Source: Stenotrophomonas aracearum (GTDB lineage Bacteria; Pseudomonadota; Gammaproteobacteria; Xanthomonadales; Xanthomonadaceae). From it: a DNA stretch of 50,736 nt. Under the pieces are notes generated by a model. The model was given only the letters and a program-made list of their open reading frames with translations. It had not been told where the DNA came from and did not search any database. Positions 9,101 through 19,865 of this stretch are shown piece by piece. Where the stretch lies: positions 4,277,501 to 4,328,236 of the forward strand of contig NZ_CP115543.1 of the NCBI RefSeq assembly GCF_031834615.1, given 5' to 3'. The position numbers and the translations under genes were made by a program. How positions within the stretch are numbered: the stretch's first letter is position 1; each line of letters starts with the position of its first letter.

Positions 9101-9475
9101 GGTCCAGGTGGCGCCCTTGCGCAGATACTGGGTGGCGATTTCGCCGGTGCCCCGGTCCTGCTGGTCGGCCCAGGCGCCACGTACGTAGGAGACGAGATTG
9201 CGGTCGCGACCACTGCGCTCGGCTTCGCGCGCGGCGGCGTTGAAGTCGACGATGGACGGCGGCACCAGCATGGCCGACATGGCATCGAGCAGGGTCGACT
9301 TGCCCGAGCCGGAACGGCCCACGAACAGGAAGCCGCGCTCGGCGATCGGCACTTCGGTCAGGCCGTTGAACGTGCCCCAGTTGTGCACCTGCAGGCGGCG
9401 CATGCGAAACTGCTGCAGCCGCGGATCGGGCAGGCCTTCGGTGAACAGGGCGGGCGTGTGCTTGGAAATGGCCAT
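6104..9475 (-). CDS. SMC/MukB-like ATPase, JetC (type I Wadjet) / MksB-like
   Basis: The 1123-residue protein has a split ABC ATPase: Walker A GRSGSGKST at 53-61, signature KSGGQRQK at 1002-1009 and Walker B VVLDEAFDKAD at 1036-1046. Between them lie long Glu/Arg/Leu-rich coiled coils (about 250-480 and 600-850) around a non-coil hinge-like segment near 490-570. This is the architecture of the large ATPase of JetABCD/MksFEB condensin-like complexes, which extrude DNA loops. It is the third gene of a jetA-jetB-jetC order, starting 19 bp after jetB. The JetD nuclease gene that normally follows is absent: the next gene is a convergent transporter 3 bp away. Confidence 0.88.
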   Translation of the reverse strand: MAISKHTPALFTEGLPDPRLQQFRMRRLQVHNWGTFNGLTEVPIAERGFLFVGRSGSGKSTLLDAMSAMLVPPSIVDFNAAAREAERSGRDRNLVSYVRGAWADQQDRGTGEIATQYLRKGATWTALVLEYRAGDGRVVSLVRLFWIAGNGAAAADVRKHYLIAERPFDIAKDLGGFDLDLRKLKQRLGDVHHFDSFTGYAERFRHLLGIDNEMALRLLHKTQSAKNLGDLNVFLRDFMLDTPRTFDASERLVSDFAELDGAHKSVVTARQQVETLLPARALHAELKAMNLRRADEETLKLGLDSFRESRLQKLLEARLQEIDVRHRGLLGEETQRRQALANHEEHLAELELQRRQQGGERIEELEREQGRAQSEHERRQAKRAQVGKAAERLQEALPDDAHGFAHLIGRAQAELDNRQQAAAALDDAIAERQAGKQDDTRRFAEVRGEMDAMERNPSSIPAPLQKLRSRISEETGVPEAALPFVGELIQVRQDDAAWQGAIERVLFGFAHSLLVEDKHYNEVNAWVNRSHLGMRLTYYRVRRNDDAMARQPSARSLLHKLELRDSVFEPWLRRELGKRYDYECVDAKQLRDVERGISREGQVKHPGDRFEKDDRNAIGDRRRWLLGFNNAEKLALFRREAQELAQRIADCDQDVARLRGQRDLDNDRRLACNQLVNVGWEEVDVATATQRLQDIESSLRVLKEGNADLARLAAQIDRNRADIEQARRTYEDTRLELRELTRERDKLESRRQHSRALVLPALGPTQEAGLQKRLDAYGTLGLETLEAYMREISKGINESLASSQHEVHGVETQLVACFRRFAQAWPEESGDFTASVASADDFLARLQRLERDGLPQHEERFFDLLQNQSKNNLLALQRHSAEARKSIGQRLDEVNASLEQVPFNRGTLLTIELSDRRLPEVLEFHQQLREVLSHHQTEERDVAESQFAVLRELVKRLGSQEGEDKRWRENVLDVRLHVEFIGVELDAATRQQVEIYRSGAGKSGGQRQKLATTCLAAALRYQLGGADSQLPSYAAVVLDEAFDKADNEFTALAMNIFENFGFQMVVATPLKSVMTLEPFIGGACFVEISGRHDSGVLLIEYDEEGKRLKLPERTRAATEEVEA

Positions 9476-9494
9476 GCGTAGGGGGTCGTTCCGT

Positions 9495-12268
<2,774 letters not shown>

Positions 12269-12359
12269 GGCATACAGCACCCGAAGGGGGCGAGCATCGT
12301 ACCCGACGGAGCCCTTGGCCGTCCCCCCGCCCCGTTGGGCTGGGGTTGGGCCAGGGGTA

Positions 12360-12390
12360 TTGATAGGATCGTAATTAGTAGTATCCTATC
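12360..12390 (+). promoter_or_regulatory. Promoter with overlapping MarR-type operator
   Basis: A perfect 8-bp inverted repeat, GATAGGAT at 12362-12369 and ATCCTATC at 12383-12390 with a 13-bp spacer, overlaps a candidate promoter: -35 TTGATA at 12360-12365 and -10 TATCCT at 12382-12387, spacing 16. A dimeric repressor bound here would cover both elements. It lies directly before the MarR-family gene, which suggests autoregulation of that gene and the efflux operon behind it. Confidence 0.6.
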
Positions 12391-12398
12391 TATCTGCC

Positions 12399-12854
12399 AT
12401 GAAACGCTCACTCGACGAACGCACCCAGCTGCAGATGCAGCTCAGCTCCGGCCTGCTCCACTCAGGGCGGCAATGGCAGCGCCTGGCCGACCAGGCCCTG
12501 GGCAGCTACGGCATCTCCGCCGCCTGCACCATGCCGCTGCTGATGATCGGCCGTGCCGGCGGTGGTATCCGCCAGGTCACCCTGGCCCAGCAGCTGGGCA
12601 TGGAAGGCCCCTCGCTGGTGCGCCTGCTGGACAAGCTGTCGGCCAGCGACCTGGTCCGCCGCGAGAGCGACGCCAGCGACCGCCGCGCCAACCTGCTGTG
12701 GCTGACCGACAAGGGCGAGGCCCTGGTCAGCGAACTGGAGCAGCAGCTGATCGGCCTGCGCCAGGACGTCTTCGGCGAACTGAGTACCGAAGAGCTGCGC
12801 ACCGTGCTGAAGCTGTGGAAGCTGCTGGCCGATGCGTCCGACCGCGTGACGTAA
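12399..12854 (+). CDS. MarR family transcriptional regulator
   Basis: The 151-residue protein shows a winged helix-turn-helix: VTLAQQLGMEGPSLVRLLDKL (about 67-87) as the recognition region, and a wing with RRESDASDRRANLLWLTDKGEAL (about 93-115), close to SlyA-type regulators. N- and C-terminal helices would form the dimer interface. It precedes an efflux operon on the same strand by 83 bp and is the obvious candidate controller, probably released by an aromatic or phenolic ligand (inference from the family). The start codon lies about 9 bases after the end of the predicted -10 box, and no Shine-Dalgarno is seen, so the mRNA may be leaderless. Confidence 0.92.
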   Translation: MKRSLDERTQLQMQLSSGLLHSGRQWQRLADQALGSYGISAACTMPLLMIGRAGGGIRQVTLAQQLGMEGPSLVRLLDKLSASDLVRRESDASDRRANLLWLTDKGEALVSELEQQLIGLRQDVFGELSTEELRTVLKLWKLLADASDRVT

Positions 12855-12937
12855 GCCCTGTCCTGCCGTGTTTCCCGGTGTCGCCCGGCGACGCCGTGGC
12901 GTTCCCCTTTCCGCTCCCCTGCGAAGTTCCTGCCCCG

Positions 12938-13147
12938 ATGTACGGTGAATTCAGTCTCTACGGTGTGTTCGTCCCGACCCTGCTCGGGCTGATGCTACTG
13001 GCCTACCTGCTCAAGAGCGGGCTGCGCCTGGTCCTGCAGCGCACCGGCGCCTACCGCCACATCTGGCACCCCGCCCTGTTCAACCTGGCCGTGTACGTGA
13101 TCGTGCTCGGCGGGTTGTTTTCCCTGATGCGTTGGATGCAATCGTGA
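12938..13147 (+). CDS. DUF1656 (AaeX-like) small membrane protein
   Basis: A 69-residue protein with two hydrophobic segments, FVPTLLGLMLLAYLL (about 9-25) and LFNLAVYVIVLGGLFSLM (about 47-64), and the family start MYGEFSLYGVF. DUF1656/AaeX proteins are found next to AaeA-type adaptors in aromatic-acid efflux operons; their biochemical role is unknown. Its TGA stop overlaps the GTG start of the HlyD gene by 4 bp (GTGA). Confidence 0.9.
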   Translation: MYGEFSLYGVFVPTLLGLMLLAYLLKSGLRLVLQRTGAYRHIWHPALFNLAVYVIVLGGLFSLMRWMQS

Positions 13148-14052
13148 ACAAGATCCTCAAGCACACCGTCCCGGTCGTCCTGACCGGGGTTGCCGTCATT
13201 GCCGCACTGCTGGTGCTGCGCCACCTGTGGTCGTACTACATGGACGAGCCGTGGACCCGCGACGCGCATGTCAGCGCCGACGTGGTCCAGGTCGCGCCCG
13301 ACGTGTCCGGCCTGGTCGAGGCGGTGAACGTGGCCGACAACCAGCCGGTCATGCGCGGCGAAGTACTGTTCGTGGTCGACCGAGCGCGCTACCAGATCGC
13401 ACTGGAGCAGGCCCAGGCAACGCTGGGCGAACGCAACGCCACGCTGCAGCAGCTGCGCCGCGAGATCGCGCGCGACCGCAGTCTGCAGGACCTGGTGGCC
13501 GCCGAGGATGCCGAAGTGCGCCGCGCCAAGCTGCAGGCCGCACAGGCCGCTGCCGCCACCGCGCAGGCGGCGGTGGACCTGGCGAAGCTCAACCTGGCCC
13601 GCACCGAAGTGCGCAGCCCCAGCGACGGCCACGTCAACGACCGCACCGTGCGCGCCGGCGACTACGTCACTGCCGGCCACCCGGTGATGGCGGTGCTCGA
13701 CACCGGCTCGTTCCGGGTCGATGGCTACTTCGAGGAAACCCGCCTGCGCGGCGTGCATGCCGGGCAGAAGGTCGACATCCGCCTGATGGGCGAGGCGCAG
13801 CCGCTGCAGGGCCACGTGCAGAGCATTGCCGCCGGTATCGAGGACCGTTACCGCAGCGAGGGCTCCAGCCTGCTGCCGAACGTGACCCCGGCCTTCGACT
13901 GGGTGCGGCTGGCGCAGCGCATCCCGGTGCGCATCCATATCGACAGCGTGCCCGAGGGCGTGAACCTGATTGCCGGGCGCACCGCCACCGTCACCATCGA
14001 GCCGGACACCGCCCCGGCCACGCCGGCGCACCCGGCACGGGCGGCGCTGTGA
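13144..14052 (+). CDS. HlyD/AaeA-type periplasmic adaptor of efflux pump
   Basis: The 302-residue membrane-fusion protein has an N-terminal anchor (about 9-28), a lipoyl-like half (VVQVAPDVSGLVEAVNVADNQPV, 46-68), an Ala/Glu/Arg-rich alpha-hairpin (about 84-155), the second lipoyl half (RSPSDGHVNDRTVRAGDYV) and a beta-barrel with FRVDGYFEET. It would join the FUSC pump to the outer-membrane channel encoded next to it. The start is GTG 13144, which overlaps the previous stop by 4 bp; its own stop overlaps the next GTG start by 4 bp as well. Confidence 0.92.
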   Translation: MNKILKHTVPVVLTGVAVIAALLVLRHLWSYYMDEPWTRDAHVSADVVQVAPDVSGLVEAVNVADNQPVMRGEVLFVVDRARYQIALEQAQATLGERNATLQQLRREIARDRSLQDLVAAEDAEVRRAKLQAAQAAAATAQAAVDLAKLNLARTEVRSPSDGHVNDRTVRAGDYVTAGHPVMAVLDTGSFRVDGYFEETRLRGVHAGQKVDIRLMGEAQPLQGHVQSIAAGIEDRYRSEGSSLLPNVTPAFDWVRLAQRIPVRIHIDSVPEGVNLIAGRTATVTIEPDTAPATPAHPARAAL

Positions 14053-15485
14053 GCCGCCCGGCCCTGCACCGCATCGGCCTGGCGCTGGCCCTGACCAGCC
14101 TGGCTGCGTGCCGCACGGTCGGGCCCGATTACGCGGTGCCGGCCGGCGCCGCCTTCCAGCGCCCGGACGCCAACGCCGCCTTCATCGACACCGGCAATGC
14201 CCAGGTGGCCCCCGGCGCCGAGCTGCCGGCGCGCTGGTGGGAGCTGTACCAGGACGCCACCCTCAACGGGCTGGTCGAGCAGGCGCTGCGCGACAACGTG
14301 GAACTCAAGGTCGCCGACGCCAACCTGCGTCGTGCCGCCGCCGTGTACGAGCAGGCGCTGGATGCCGGTGGCTTCGAGTACGAAGCCGAGGCCGGGGTCA
14401 GCCGCGCGCAGCTGTCGGCCGAATCGTTCCTGCTCGAACACGAACTCCCGCCGATCAACCTGGCCGACGGCAAGTTCGCCGTGTCCTACCAGTTCGACCT
14501 GTTCGGCAAGCTCAAGCGCGCCTCCGAGGCGGCGCGTGCCGACGAGCAGGCCACTGCAGCGGCCATGGACCTGGCCCGGGTGTCGCTGGTGGCCCAGGTG
14601 GCCGGCAGCTACGTGGAGATCTGCCACGCCAACCACGAGCTGCACGTGGCCGAGCATTCGCTGCAGCTGCAGCAGCGCAGCCGCGAAGTAACCCAGCGGC
14701 TGATCGATGCCGGGCGCGGCACGCCGCCGGAGCTGGCCCGTGCCAACGCGCAGGTGGCGATGCTGGAAGCGGCGCTGCCGCCATTGCGCGCGCAGCGCCA
14801 GGCGTCCGAGTACCAGCTGGCGGCCCTGCTCGGGCAGACCCCGGGGCAGATTCCCGCTGGCGTGAGCGACTGCAGCGCGGCGCCGACCCTGGCCCGGCCG
14901 CTGCCGGTGGGCGATGGCCGTGCACTGCTGCAGCGCCGCCCCGACATCCGCCAGGCCGAACGCCGATTGGCTGCCGCCACCGCGCGGATCGGCGTGGCCA
15001 CTGCCGAGCTGTATCCGGACATCCGACTGGGCGCCTCGCTGGGCGCGGCCGGCCTGCTGGCCGACTTCGGCGAACCGCTGACCCAGCAGTGGTCGATCGG
15101 TCCACTGATCTCGTGGACGCTGCCGTCCTCGGGCACCCATGCGCGCATCCACGCCACCGAAGCCGGTGCGGACGCGGCGCTGGCCGAGTTCGACCACAGC
15201 GTGCTGCAGGCGCTGCGCGAAACCCAGACCGCGCTCAGCCGCTATGCGCACGACCTGCAGCGCGTACAGTCGCTGCAGCAGGCGCAGGGCCAGGCCGCGC
15301 TGGCTGCCGAGCAGAACCGGCGGCTCTACCAGGGTGGGCGCACGCCCTACCTGGCCAGCCTGGACGCCGACCGCACCCTGGTCAGCGCCGACGCCACGTT
15401 GGCGCAGGCGCAGGCGCAGGTCTCGCGCGACCAGATCCAGCTGTTCCTGGTCCTCGGCGGCGGTTGGAATGTCGACAAGAACTAA
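14049..15485 (+). CDS. Outer-membrane efflux lipoprotein (OprM/NodT family)
   Basis: A 478-residue TolC-like channel with a lipoprotein signal: hydrophobic stretch and lipobox LAAC, lipidated at C21. Family landmarks are VGPDYAVPA after the anchor, ARWWELYQDATLNGLVEQAL (about 60-80), the repeated long helices, and LLQRRPDIRQAERRLAAATARIGVA (about 295-320). It would form the trimeric exit duct of the efflux system. GTG start overlaps the adaptor stop by 4 bp. Having the channel between adaptor and pump genes gives a complete tripartite system in one operon, unlike aaeXAB of E. coli, which borrows TolC. Confidence 0.93.
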   Translation: MSRPALHRIGLALALTSLAACRTVGPDYAVPAGAAFQRPDANAAFIDTGNAQVAPGAELPARWWELYQDATLNGLVEQALRDNVELKVADANLRRAAAVYEQALDAGGFEYEAEAGVSRAQLSAESFLLEHELPPINLADGKFAVSYQFDLFGKLKRASEAARADEQATAAAMDLARVSLVAQVAGSYVEICHANHELHVAEHSLQLQQRSREVTQRLIDAGRGTPPELARANAQVAMLEAALPPLRAQRQASEYQLAALLGQTPGQIPAGVSDCSAAPTLARPLPVGDGRALLQRRPDIRQAERRLAAATARIGVATAELYPDIRLGASLGAAGLLADFGEPLTQQWSIGPLISWTLPSSGTHARIHATEAGADAALAEFDHSVLQALRETQTALSRYAHDLQRVQSLQQAQGQAALAAEQNRRLYQGGRTPYLASLDADRTLVSADATLAQAQAQVSRDQIQLFLVLGGGWNVDKN

Positions 15486-17514
15486 CCCCATGCTGCTGCT
15501 GGACCGCCAGGCGTGGCTGTTTTCGGTCAAGACCTTCCTGGCCGCGCTGGCGGCGCTGTACATCGGGCTGGCCGGCAACCTGTCGCGGCCTTACTGGGCG
15601 ATGGCCACCGTCTACATCGTGACCCAGCCGATGCTGGGCCCGACCCGGGCCAAGGGCGTGTACCGCATCGTCGGCACGTTGATCGCCGGTGCGGCCACGC
15701 TGTGGATGCTGCCGCACCTGGTGGAGACCCCGCTGCTGTTGAGCGCGGCGATGTCGCTGTGGCTGTCGGCGTGCCTGTTCATCGCCCTGCTCAACCGCGG
15801 CCCGCGCGGCTATGCGTTCCTGCTGGCCGGCTACACCACCGCGTTCATCGGCTTCCCGGCGGTGACGTCGCCGGACACCATCTTCGACACGGTGGTGGCG
15901 CGCAGCGAAGAGATCATCCTGGGCACGGTGGTGGCGGTGCTGTTCGCCTCGCTGTTCTTTCCGAGCTCGGCGCGACCCATGCTGCGCGCACGCATCGGCA
16001 GCTGGATGGGCGATGCGGCGCAGTGGTGCCGGCAGATCCTGCTGCGCGGCCAGGCGCACGGGCCGCGCAACCGGCTGGCCGCCGACCTGGTGCAGTTCGA
16101 AGCGCTGATCGAGTTCCTGCGCCGCGACGACCCGCGCCATGCCGGGTCGGCAGTGTCGATGGAACGCCTGCGCGAGCGCATGCTGCTGATGCTGCCGGTG
16201 CTGTCCTCGATTGCCGACCGGCTGGGTGCGCTGCGTGCCGGTGGCCGCGCGCTGCCGCCGGGGCTGGAGCCGCTGGTGCAGGACATCGCGCAGTGGCTGG
16301 AACACCCGGGCCGCGCCAGCAGCGCCGAGCATGACGCGCTGCGCGCGCGCATCCTGGCACTGAAGCCGGCGGTGGACGGTGAACTGGACCACCTGTTGCT
16401 GGTGACCCTGCTGCTGCGGCTGGAGGAGCTGGTGGACCTGTGGCAGGACTGCGCGACCCTGCAGGACGCCATCGAACACGGCAGCGCCCCGCGCGATACC
16501 GCCCACTACCGGGTGCGCGCCGAGCGCATCGGCGATGCGCGCCACGTGGACTACGGCATGGCGCTGTTTTCGGCGGCCAGTGCCGGCGTGGCGCTGATGA
16601 CCTACTGCGCGCTGTGGATCGGGCTGGGCTGGGAAGGCGGTGGCAACGGCGCGATGATGGCGGCGGTGGCCGCTGCGTTCTTCGCCGCGCAGGACGACCC
16701 GGCGCCGAGCATGCTGCAGTTCCTGCTGTGGGCGATCGTGGCCAGCGGCGTGGCAGCGGTGTACCTGTTCGGGGTGTTCCCGGCGGTGCACGACTTCGGC
16801 AGCCTGGCGCTGGTGCTGGCGGTGATTTTCCTGCCACTGGGGCTGCTGCTGCACCGGCCGAAGACCGCGCTGATCGGGCTGCCGCTGACGGTGAACCTGG
16901 TGGCGCTGCTGAATGTGCAGAATACCTACAACGCCAACATCCAGAGCTTCATCAATTCGTCGGTGGCGATGTTCATCGGGATCGGATTTGCGGTGGTGAT
17001 GACCCGGGTGTTCCGCTCGGTGGGGGCCGAATGGACCGCGCGCCGCCTGGTCCGCCAGGGCTGGGTGACCCTGGCCGAGGCCGCCGAAGGCCATGGCCAG
17101 CAGGATCGCCAGCGGTTCGCCGCGCGCATGCTGGACCTGCTGGGCCTGCTGGCCCCGCGCCTGGCCGCTACACCCGAAGGAAGCGACATCGCCTCGGTGG
17201 ACATGCTGACCGAGGCGCGCATCGGCCTGAACATCCTGCAGCTGCGCCGCGCCCGGCACGGCCTGCCGGCGGCCAGCATGCAGGCCATCGAAACCATCCT
17301 GGACGACGTGGCCGCGCACTATCGGGCCCAGGTGGCGCAACGCCGGCCGCTGCCCGCCCCGCCGGCGTTGCAGGCCCGGCTGGAGGCGTCGCTTCAGCGG
17401 GTGCAGACCGTGGAGGCCGGCAAGGCCCGCGACGAGGCCCTGATGGGCGTGCTGGGCCTGCGCTATGCGCTGTTCCCCGAGCAGCTGGCGGTCACACAGG
17501 GCGGAGTATCCTGA
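15469..17514 (+). CDS. FUSC family (AaeB-like) inner-membrane efflux pump
   Basis: The 681-residue protein has two membrane halves, each followed by a soluble region: hydrophobic segments from about residue 17 to 165 (PYWAMATVYIVTQPMLGPTR is the FUSC motif) and again from about 365 to 510. This matches AaeB/FUSC proteins that export aromatic carboxylic acids and related toxicants. I chose ATG 15469, overlapping the channel gene by 17 bp; ATG 15490, 4 bp after that stop, is an equally plausible start and removes only 7 residues. It is the last gene of the operon. Confidence 0.9.
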   Translation: MSTRTNPMLLLDRQAWLFSVKTFLAALAALYIGLAGNLSRPYWAMATVYIVTQPMLGPTRAKGVYRIVGTLIAGAATLWMLPHLVETPLLLSAAMSLWLSACLFIALLNRGPRGYAFLLAGYTTAFIGFPAVTSPDTIFDTVVARSEEIILGTVVAVLFASLFFPSSARPMLRARIGSWMGDAAQWCRQILLRGQAHGPRNRLAADLVQFEALIEFLRRDDPRHAGSAVSMERLRERMLLMLPVLSSIADRLGALRAGGRALPPGLEPLVQDIAQWLEHPGRASSAEHDALRARILALKPAVDGELDHLLLVTLLLRLEELVDLWQDCATLQDAIEHGSAPRDTAHYRVRAERIGDARHVDYGMALFSAASAGVALMTYCALWIGLGWEGGGNGAMMAAVAAAFFAAQDDPAPSMLQFLLWAIVASGVAAVYLFGVFPAVHDFGSLALVLAVIFLPLGLLLHRPKTALIGLPLTVNLVALLNVQNTYNANIQSFINSSVAMFIGIGFAVVMTRVFRSVGAEWTARRLVRQGWVTLAEAAEGHGQQDRQRFAARMLDLLGLLAPRLAATPEGSDIASVDMLTEARIGLNILQLRRARHGLPAASMQAIETILDDVAAHYRAQVAQRRPLPAPPALQARLEASLQRVQTVEAGKARDEALMGVLGLRYALFPEQLAVTQGGVS

Positions 17515-17551
17515 CGCCCTGCATTCCTGCATGGCACAAGGTGAAACTTCG

Positions 17552-17974
17552 ATGAGTTATGACGTGATGGTGTTCGACCCGGCCGTGGCGCCGCGCGAAG
17601 TCGAAGCGTTCCTGCAGTGGTACGACGCACAGACCGAGTGGAACGAGAAGCACGAGTACGACGACGCGGCCGTCTCGGTGGCGGCGCTGCAGGCGTTCTT
17701 CGCCGAGCTGGCCGAAGACTTCCCGCCGATGGACGGTCCGCTCTCGGACGACGAGGATGATCGCCCGCAGGTAACCGACTACAGCATCGGCACCCGTGTG
17801 ATCTACGCCTCGTTCGACGACGAAGTGGCTGAAGATGCGCACGGCCAGGTGCAGATCCTGGCCAACAAGCACCAGGTGGGCTTCTTCGACGTGAGCGGCG
17901 ACGGCGCGATCGTGTACCCGGACGGCACCGTGCTGGTTCCAGGTGAAGTGGAAGAAGGCGACGAGGACGCCTGA
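17552..17974 (+). CDS. Conserved hypothetical acidic protein
   Basis: A 140-residue soluble protein with no signal or membrane segment, strongly acidic, with a DDEDD run mid-protein and EVEEGDEDA at the end. The start MSYDVMVFDPAVAPREVEAFLQW and the middle segment QTEWNEKHEYDD recall a widespread family of unannotated proteobacterial proteins of this length; no function is known to me. ATG 17552 is preceded by GGTGAAAC, a possible ribosome-binding site. It lies 37 bp after the FUSC gene, so it might be read through from the efflux operon, and is convergent with recD with 7 bp between stops. Confidence 0.8.
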   Translation: MSYDVMVFDPAVAPREVEAFLQWYDAQTEWNEKHEYDDAAVSVAALQAFFAELAEDFPPMDGPLSDDEDDRPQVTDYSIGTRVIYASFDDEVAEDAHGQVQILANKHQVGFFDVSGDGAIVYPDGTVLVPGEVEEGDEDA

Positions 17975-17981
17975 CCCAACC

Positions 17982-19865
17982 TCAGAACAGCTGGCCTTGT
18001 GCCGGTGCGGTCGCCTCACGGGCTGCTGCACCGCCCCCCAGCCGCAGCGCCAGTCCGGACAACCGGCTGGCGTGCCGCGCCAATGCGTCCTGCACCACGT
18101 CCGCACTGCCCAGTACATGCAACGCCCGGCGCGCCCGGGTCATGCCGGTGTACACCAGCTCGCGCGACAGCACCCGGTTGTCGCGACGCGGCAGCTGCAG
18201 CCACACCTCGTCGAATTCCGAGCCCTGCGCCTTGTGCACGGTCATCGCGAACGCGCTTTCGTGCGCGGGCAGCGCGGCCGGGTGGAACGCGCGCGGGTGT
18301 TCCGGGCTGTCGCCGGGGAACCAGGCCAGCACCGCGCCTTCGCTGCTGCGCAGGCACAGGCCGATGTCGCCGTTGAACAGGCGGTGGCGGTAGCTGTTCT
18401 CGGTGATCAGCAGCAGCCGGCCGTGGAAGTAGCGCGGCCCGCCGCCCGGACGCGCGCTGCCGGCCAGCGCCGCTTCGATGCGTTCGTTGAGGCCGCGCGC
18501 GCCCTGCGGTCCTTCGCGCAGCGCGGTCAGCAGGCGCAGCTGGCCGGCCTGGGCCAGCGCCTGGGCCGGGTCCGCCGCCTCGCCCAAGCCTCGCCAGTGT
18601 GCCAGCAGGGTCTGCCGATGCTGCTGCAGCGGGTCCACCTGGTCTTCGTGGAAGTGCACGCCGGCCAGCTGGCCGTGGCGCAGCAGCTCCAATGCACGGG
18701 TGCTGTCGCCCACGCGCACCGCAGCCGCCAGTGGCGCCAGGTCCAGCGCGTCGCTCTGCCGGTAGCCGCGCTGCAGCTGCACGCGACGGCCGGCGAACGG
18801 CAGCGGCGCGGCCAGCGGCTGCAGCGCGGCCGCCGCCAGCAATGGGCGCAGCGCAGTGGCATCGTCGGCCTGGGTGCCGAGGCCGTCGCCGCTGGCCTGC
18901 AGCACCGCGCTGAGCACGTCGCCGGCCTCCACCGACGGCAGCTGGTCGGGGTCGCCGAGCAGGATCAGCCGGGTGCCGTTGGCGACCGCTTCGACCAGCT
19001 TGGTCATCAACGGCAGGTCGATCATCGACGCCTCGTCCACCACCACCACATCGAACGGCAGCGGGTTGTCGGCGTGGTGACGGAAGCGCGGCGAATCGGG
19101 AATCACCCCGAGCAGGCGATGCAGGGTGGCGCCGGTGGTCGGCAGGGCCTCGGCCAGTTCGGCGGCCACCCCGACCAGGCGCAGCCGCTGCAGGGCCAGG
19201 CGCAGGCTTTCGGCCATGCGTTCGGCCGCGCGCCCGGTGGGGGCGGCCAGCGCCACCCGGGGCAGCGCGGCGTTGGCCTGCTGCGCCTGCGCGGCCAGCA
19301 GCACCAGCAGGCGCGCGATGGTGGTGGTCTTGCCGGTGCCGGGCCCGCCGGTGACCAGCACCAGCGGGTGGCGCAGTGCCACTGCAGCGGCGCGTGCCTG
19401 GTGGTCGATGCCGTCCAGTGCCTGCGGGAACAGCTGTGCGAACAGCGGCGCCAGCGCCGCCGGGTCGTGCGCGGGCAGCGGTTGCCGGGCAATGCGCTGC
19501 AGGCCGAGCGCCAGCCGCCGTTCGTATTCGCGGTACCGGCGCAGGTACAGCAGGCCGTGTTCGAGCACCAGCGGTGCATCGGCGGCCGCATGGTCGTCGC
19601 GTTCCGGCGTATCCACCCACGGCGATGCGCGCAGCTGCGCCATCCAGTCGCCGGGCAGCGGCCAGTCCAGGTCGGCATCCACCAGCCGCCGGGGCTGCTG
19701 CGGGTCCAGCCCGGCGTGGCCCTGCGCCACCGCCAGCGAGGCCAGCGCGGCTGCGGCCAGCACCGCGTCGGGCGTGTCCGGCTGCAGTCGGCGCAGGCTC
19801 TGCGCCAAGGCGTGGTCCAGGGTGCGCAGGGTGCCCTGCTGCAACAGCGCGGCGAGCAGGCTCAT
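17982..19865 (-). CDS. recD: Exodeoxyribonuclease V alpha subunit RecD
   Basis: The 627-residue 5'-3' helicase subunit of RecBCD. It shows Walker A GGPGTGKTT (173-181), the DEASM-type motif II (VVVVDEASMIDLPLM), GDPDQLPSVEAGDVL (motif III), and the C-terminal motif VHKAQGSEFDEVWLQLP with YTGMTRARR. Length is close to E. coli RecD. The ATG at 19865 overlaps the recB stop by 4 bp, so recB and recD are translationally coupled. Confidence 0.96.
   Translation of the reverse strand: MSLLAALLQQGTLRTLDHALAQSLRRLQPDTPDAVLAAAALASLAVAQGHAGLDPQQPRRLVDADLDWPLPGDWMAQLRASPWVDTPERDDHAAADAPLVLEHGLLYLRRYREYERRLALGLQRIARQPLPAHDPAALAPLFAQLFPQALDGIDHQARAAAVALRHPLVLVTGGPGTGKTTTIARLLVLLAAQAQQANAALPRVALAAPTGRAAERMAESLRLALQRLRLVGVAAELAEALPTTGATLHRLLGVIPDSPRFRHHADNPLPFDVVVVDEASMIDLPLMTKLVEAVANGTRLILLGDPDQLPSVEAGDVLSAVLQASGDGLGTQADDATALRPLLAAAALQPLAAPLPFAGRRVQLQRGYRQSDALDLAPLAAAVRVGDSTRALELLRHGQLAGVHFHEDQVDPLQQHRQTLLAHWRGLGEAADPAQALAQAGQLRLLTALREGPQGARGLNERIEAALAGSARPGGGPRYFHGRLLLITENSYRHRLFNGDIGLCLRSSEGAVLAWFPGDSPEHPRAFHPAALPAHESAFAMTVHKAQGSEFDEVWLQLPRRDNRVLSRELVYTGMTRARRALHVLGSADVVQDALARHASRLSGLALRLGGGAAAREATAPAQGQLF

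Noticed and set aside
6671..9481. 936-codon frame opposite the SMC-like ATPase
   Set aside because: Mirror of the coiled-coil coding pattern; repetitive Leu/Gln/Ala/Val sequence without domains.
15382..17532. Long minus-strand frame opposite the FUSC gene
   Set aside because: His/Arg/Gln-rich shadow frame; the plus-strand protein has clear membrane segments and operon context.
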